Assembly (NCBI GenBank): GCA_030407085.1
Contig: CM059587.1
Location: 92,747,001-92,811,000, forward strand
Direction of reading: 5' to 3'
From: Trichopria drosophilae
Lineage: Eukaryota; Arthropoda; Insecta; Hymenoptera; Diapriidae
Length of the DNA: 64,000 bases
Shown here in pieces: positions 61,108 through 64,000 of the stretch. The notes under the pieces are model-generated. The model was given only the letters and a program-made list of their open reading frames with translations. It made no database searches and had not been told where the DNA came from. How positions within the stretch are numbered: position 1 is the stretch's first letter; each line of letters starts with the position of its first letter. A program made the translations under genes and the position numbers.

Positions 61108-64000
61108 TAATTGATTTGAAAAAAGGTTGATTAAACAAAGTGATAAATCAAACGAAATGAATAACTAAAAAACATTTTTTTGCTGTAAACGAGAGATTCA
61201 TAATATATGAAAATCAAATAAAATCATCATTTTTATTATAGCACGTGTATAAAAAATTGAAAAATTCATCTTATAAAGAATTGATATAATGTTATATCAA
61301 GTTGGTGTGAGTTAGAACCATAGTTGAACGAGGAACGCGTTTAATAATTCTAGCCAGTAAGTGGTGAATTCCTCTCACTTTAATCGTAGAGCGTTTCATT
61401 AATGAAAGTGTCTCGATAGTAATTTCCAGAAAGGGCTTGTAATTTAACAAATTCGAAAGAGCAATTTCAGAAAAAAATCGATTTACATCAACGTATGATT
61501 AAAGAACCTATTTATATACTTTTCCACGAAGAAACCCGAATTTAAAATAAAGTGATTATTAATTCATGAAATAATGCCTAATTGAGTGGATTTAAAAATA
61601 TCCTGCTTAATCAAAGTAATTACTATTGATGCTTATAAAGCAGCTTTAGTTGCCACTAACAATTTATTTAGAATCAGTAAATGCAGAAGTAAACAAATAA
61701 TCGTTGCATTTAAATTTAGACTAAGACGAAGAAAATGAAATACGAAATAAAGTGAATTCATAAATTTTCTTTCCTGGCGACATAACCTATTTTGCAACCT
61801 ATTTTTATGCAGTTCGCTTAGATAGATTCAGAACGATTGAATGTTTCAAATGCATTGTTCTCTACCGAGAAATTATCCAAACTGCTACAGCATTTAATAG
61901 ACTAGATAGCCTCGTGGTTTATGCAGGTCACGTTTTGTCGAAGTTGATAAAAGCTTTACTGCGAACCTGTTTAATTATCTCTTAAGCGAAGAAAAGTCTT
62001 TCAAGCGTATTTTCTTAAAGGATTTTCCAAAATTTCGAATTCATTCCATTCGTCTATGAGAAAGCTTTATTGTTTTCGATCAAAAAATTTTAATGAGTTA
62101 AGCACAACGGTAAAGCGATTTCCATTTTTTAAAAGTAGCATAATGTTCGATTGATTTCTGAACATGTAAATGTTTGACGTGGTGAACCTGAACCACTTTT
62201 ATATATAATATGAATTATAGAAATGTAACATGACTAAAATTAAAATATTTTAACAGGCCCTTTTAAAAAAATCGCAATAGAGTATCAAAAAACGTAGAAT
62301 TTTTAAGTTCTTTTTATTTTCGACAAAAGTTGACCTCCAATCAAAATATATTTTATGGACAAGTTGTAGCTATTAAAATTATCTACAACTTTTGTATACA
62401 TGATTTTCCACATAACCTCCAAATTTTCGAGATAAATAAATAAAAACGTTTTCCGTTTTTAATTTTTTTCTCGCGCGAAAAAAAAAATTTTTTCACGAAA
62501 TTTGGAGGAAACATCACACCTAATATAGGGAGAAAATCAATTCCGACATTCATGTTTCTGTTCAAGTGAAATAAACAATACATTGTTATTTATAACTGAC
62601 TACCTAATTATAAGTTATAATATTTCCAGTTAAATTTTCGAATAGAATTTTCATTTTCATGTGAGTAATGCCAACAATCACAAAGGAACGCAATAAGGAA
62701 AACGATTAAATTGGACAAAAATAACTGAATATGATAAAAATATCGAATATGGACGAAAATAACGGAAGTGATAAAAATAAATACAAGTAAATAAAATGAA
62801 ACGACGCAACTAAAGGAATAACCCCAGCTGACGTAAATGTATAAACTAACGAAAACGGCTCGATTTGCGTTGATTCCTATCTATTTATTAGCTTCAGTTG
62901 TTTCCTTAAGAATATATATAAATATATTTTTCAGTTTAGACAATCTCCTAAATAACATGACGTAAACTACAATTATTAATTTTCATTCAGTAGTTATTTT
63001 ATTTATCAAATCGATGATCAAGTTTCGTTTTTAAAAATAGTAATTATTTGGATAAAATCGTATTTACACTATTATATTTAGAAAATTTAAAAATCTGAAA
63101 TCTGTTAGTGTTAATCCAATTACAAGTTACATTTAAATTGCCACTATTTGTGTTAAAAATTACTATATTTTTTTCATCTTTATGGACTGAATAGAACAAC
63201 TTTTAGAGGGTGTCGGTTTGAAATTGAAATCAATCGAAAGATTTGGAATGATGATGCGAGTGTACATTTTATTTAAAAAATTGTAAATAAAATTTTCCGC
63301 AGTTTGTTGAATCTCGTTTTAATCCAAACTGATTAAAATTTCTTGATACATTTGAAATCATTCCTTTCAACAAATAACTTGACGAAAAATTGTCGAAAAT
63401 GTTACCTAATTAAGAACTTAACTAAAATATATAACTGTTTTGAAGCAACGGAAACGAATAATATTACGTAAATTCTATTTAATGAAAGTTTTTCGATCAA
63501 GTTTTCAATGTTCTACAGATTTTTTGTGATTGACTGTGGGGCTAAGTTAGTATCTTTAGTTTAGTTACTATTAAAACATGAAAATTAATGATTGTAAAAT
63601 GGAAACCTATAATTGTATAAAATAAAACGTTGTATATAGATAGACGCAAATATTCGAATAAACGCAATTGGTTGATCAAACAAAATGAATTATTATTTAG
63701 TTTAATTAAAGCTGAGCGTTAAAGTTTCGTGAGATCTCTCAGAAATATGCTATAAAAATCAGTTAATCTTGACACAAAAAGTTAGAGCACATAAATTTTT
63801 AAGTGTTTAACCCACGGAGAAAAATTTTCTTGGGAATTTTACCACTTCAGATGGTAATTTTCAGACACAATCATAGAATCGAGAAAATTTCCATTATTTC
63901 TAATAAACATAACTAATTTTTATTGTAATATTTGCGGTTTGAATAGTAAAAATTTTACGAAAATATAGTCATTTTTAACAGAAAGAATTCCAATCTTTCA
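61108..64000. other. AT-rich non-coding stretch
   Basis: No gene recognised. Near 62345-62400, GGACAAGTTGTAGCTATTAA and ATCTACAACTTTTGTAT form a small dyad. Near 62455-62500 a CGTTTTTAATTTTTTTC/GAAAAAAAAAATTTTTTC stretch is low complexity. A CCCACGGAGAAAAATTTTC word near 63811 resembles the end of the MITE at 57361 but no partner end is seen before the window stops. Confidence 0.45.

Noticed and set aside
1..64000. CRISPR array, phage, plasmid or bacterial operon
   Set aside because: There are no evenly spaced identical repeats, no ribosome-binding sites and no dense long frames; splice sites and retroelements show a eukaryotic nuclear genome.

Overview
The window looks like AT-rich animal nuclear DNA, most probably from an insect. 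I judge roughly 70% A+T by eye. It is almost entirely non-coding. There is no operon, ribosome binding site, CRISPR array or phage structure. Most open frames are short and chance-like. The arthropod reading rests on one conserved exon with canonical splice sites, CCTAA-type interstitial repeats of the arthropod telomere class, and a dense load of small TA- and TTAA-flanked foldback elements. I cannot name the species.

The one confident host gene piece is a single internal exon at 51010-51221 on the minus strand. It encodes three complete MORN repeats and the start of a fourth, and belongs to a junctophilin (insect jp/undertaker), the protein that tethers plasma membrane to endoplasmic or sarcoplasmic reticulum. 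I found no other exon of this gene. On this reading the window is mostly the two large introns around the exon: at least about 12.8 kb on the 5' side (right) and at least about 51 kb on the 3' side (left), unless an exon was missed.

Mobile-element debris fills much of the rest. There are three retroelement remnants: a Penelope-like element with recognisable GIY-YIG and reverse-transcriptase thumb pieces (24962-25419, minus), a LINE endonuclease remnant (34190-34438, minus), and a LINE reverse-transcriptase remnant with a readable QGS block (43190-44060, plus). DNA-transposon-like elements are mainly non-autonomous inverted repeats in several families. CAGTAG-ended, TA-flanked elements lie at 15461, 44230, 46652, 54223, 56672 and 60917. 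Near-complete palindromes lie at 7525-8410, 17470-18360 and 30990-31935, with a less complete relative at 8651-9361. Elements ending in GGGTTAA lie near 9361 and 13138. A family built from alternating short AAAACCGAC/GTCGGTTTT or CAGACATTTCAAA units lies at 2423, 34953 and 47780.

A few islands of higher GC (near 6400, 16100, 22480, 23690, 38390, 44780-45780 and 55930) stand out from the AT-rich background and are unassigned. The largest, 44780-45780, has three CACGTG palindromes and a good splice-donor sequence and could be a promoter, enhancer or nested transcript. Nothing here amounts to a new multi-gene system. The most unusual signals are the cluster of AGTACT palindromes at 39800-40440 and the quasi-periodic foldback family.
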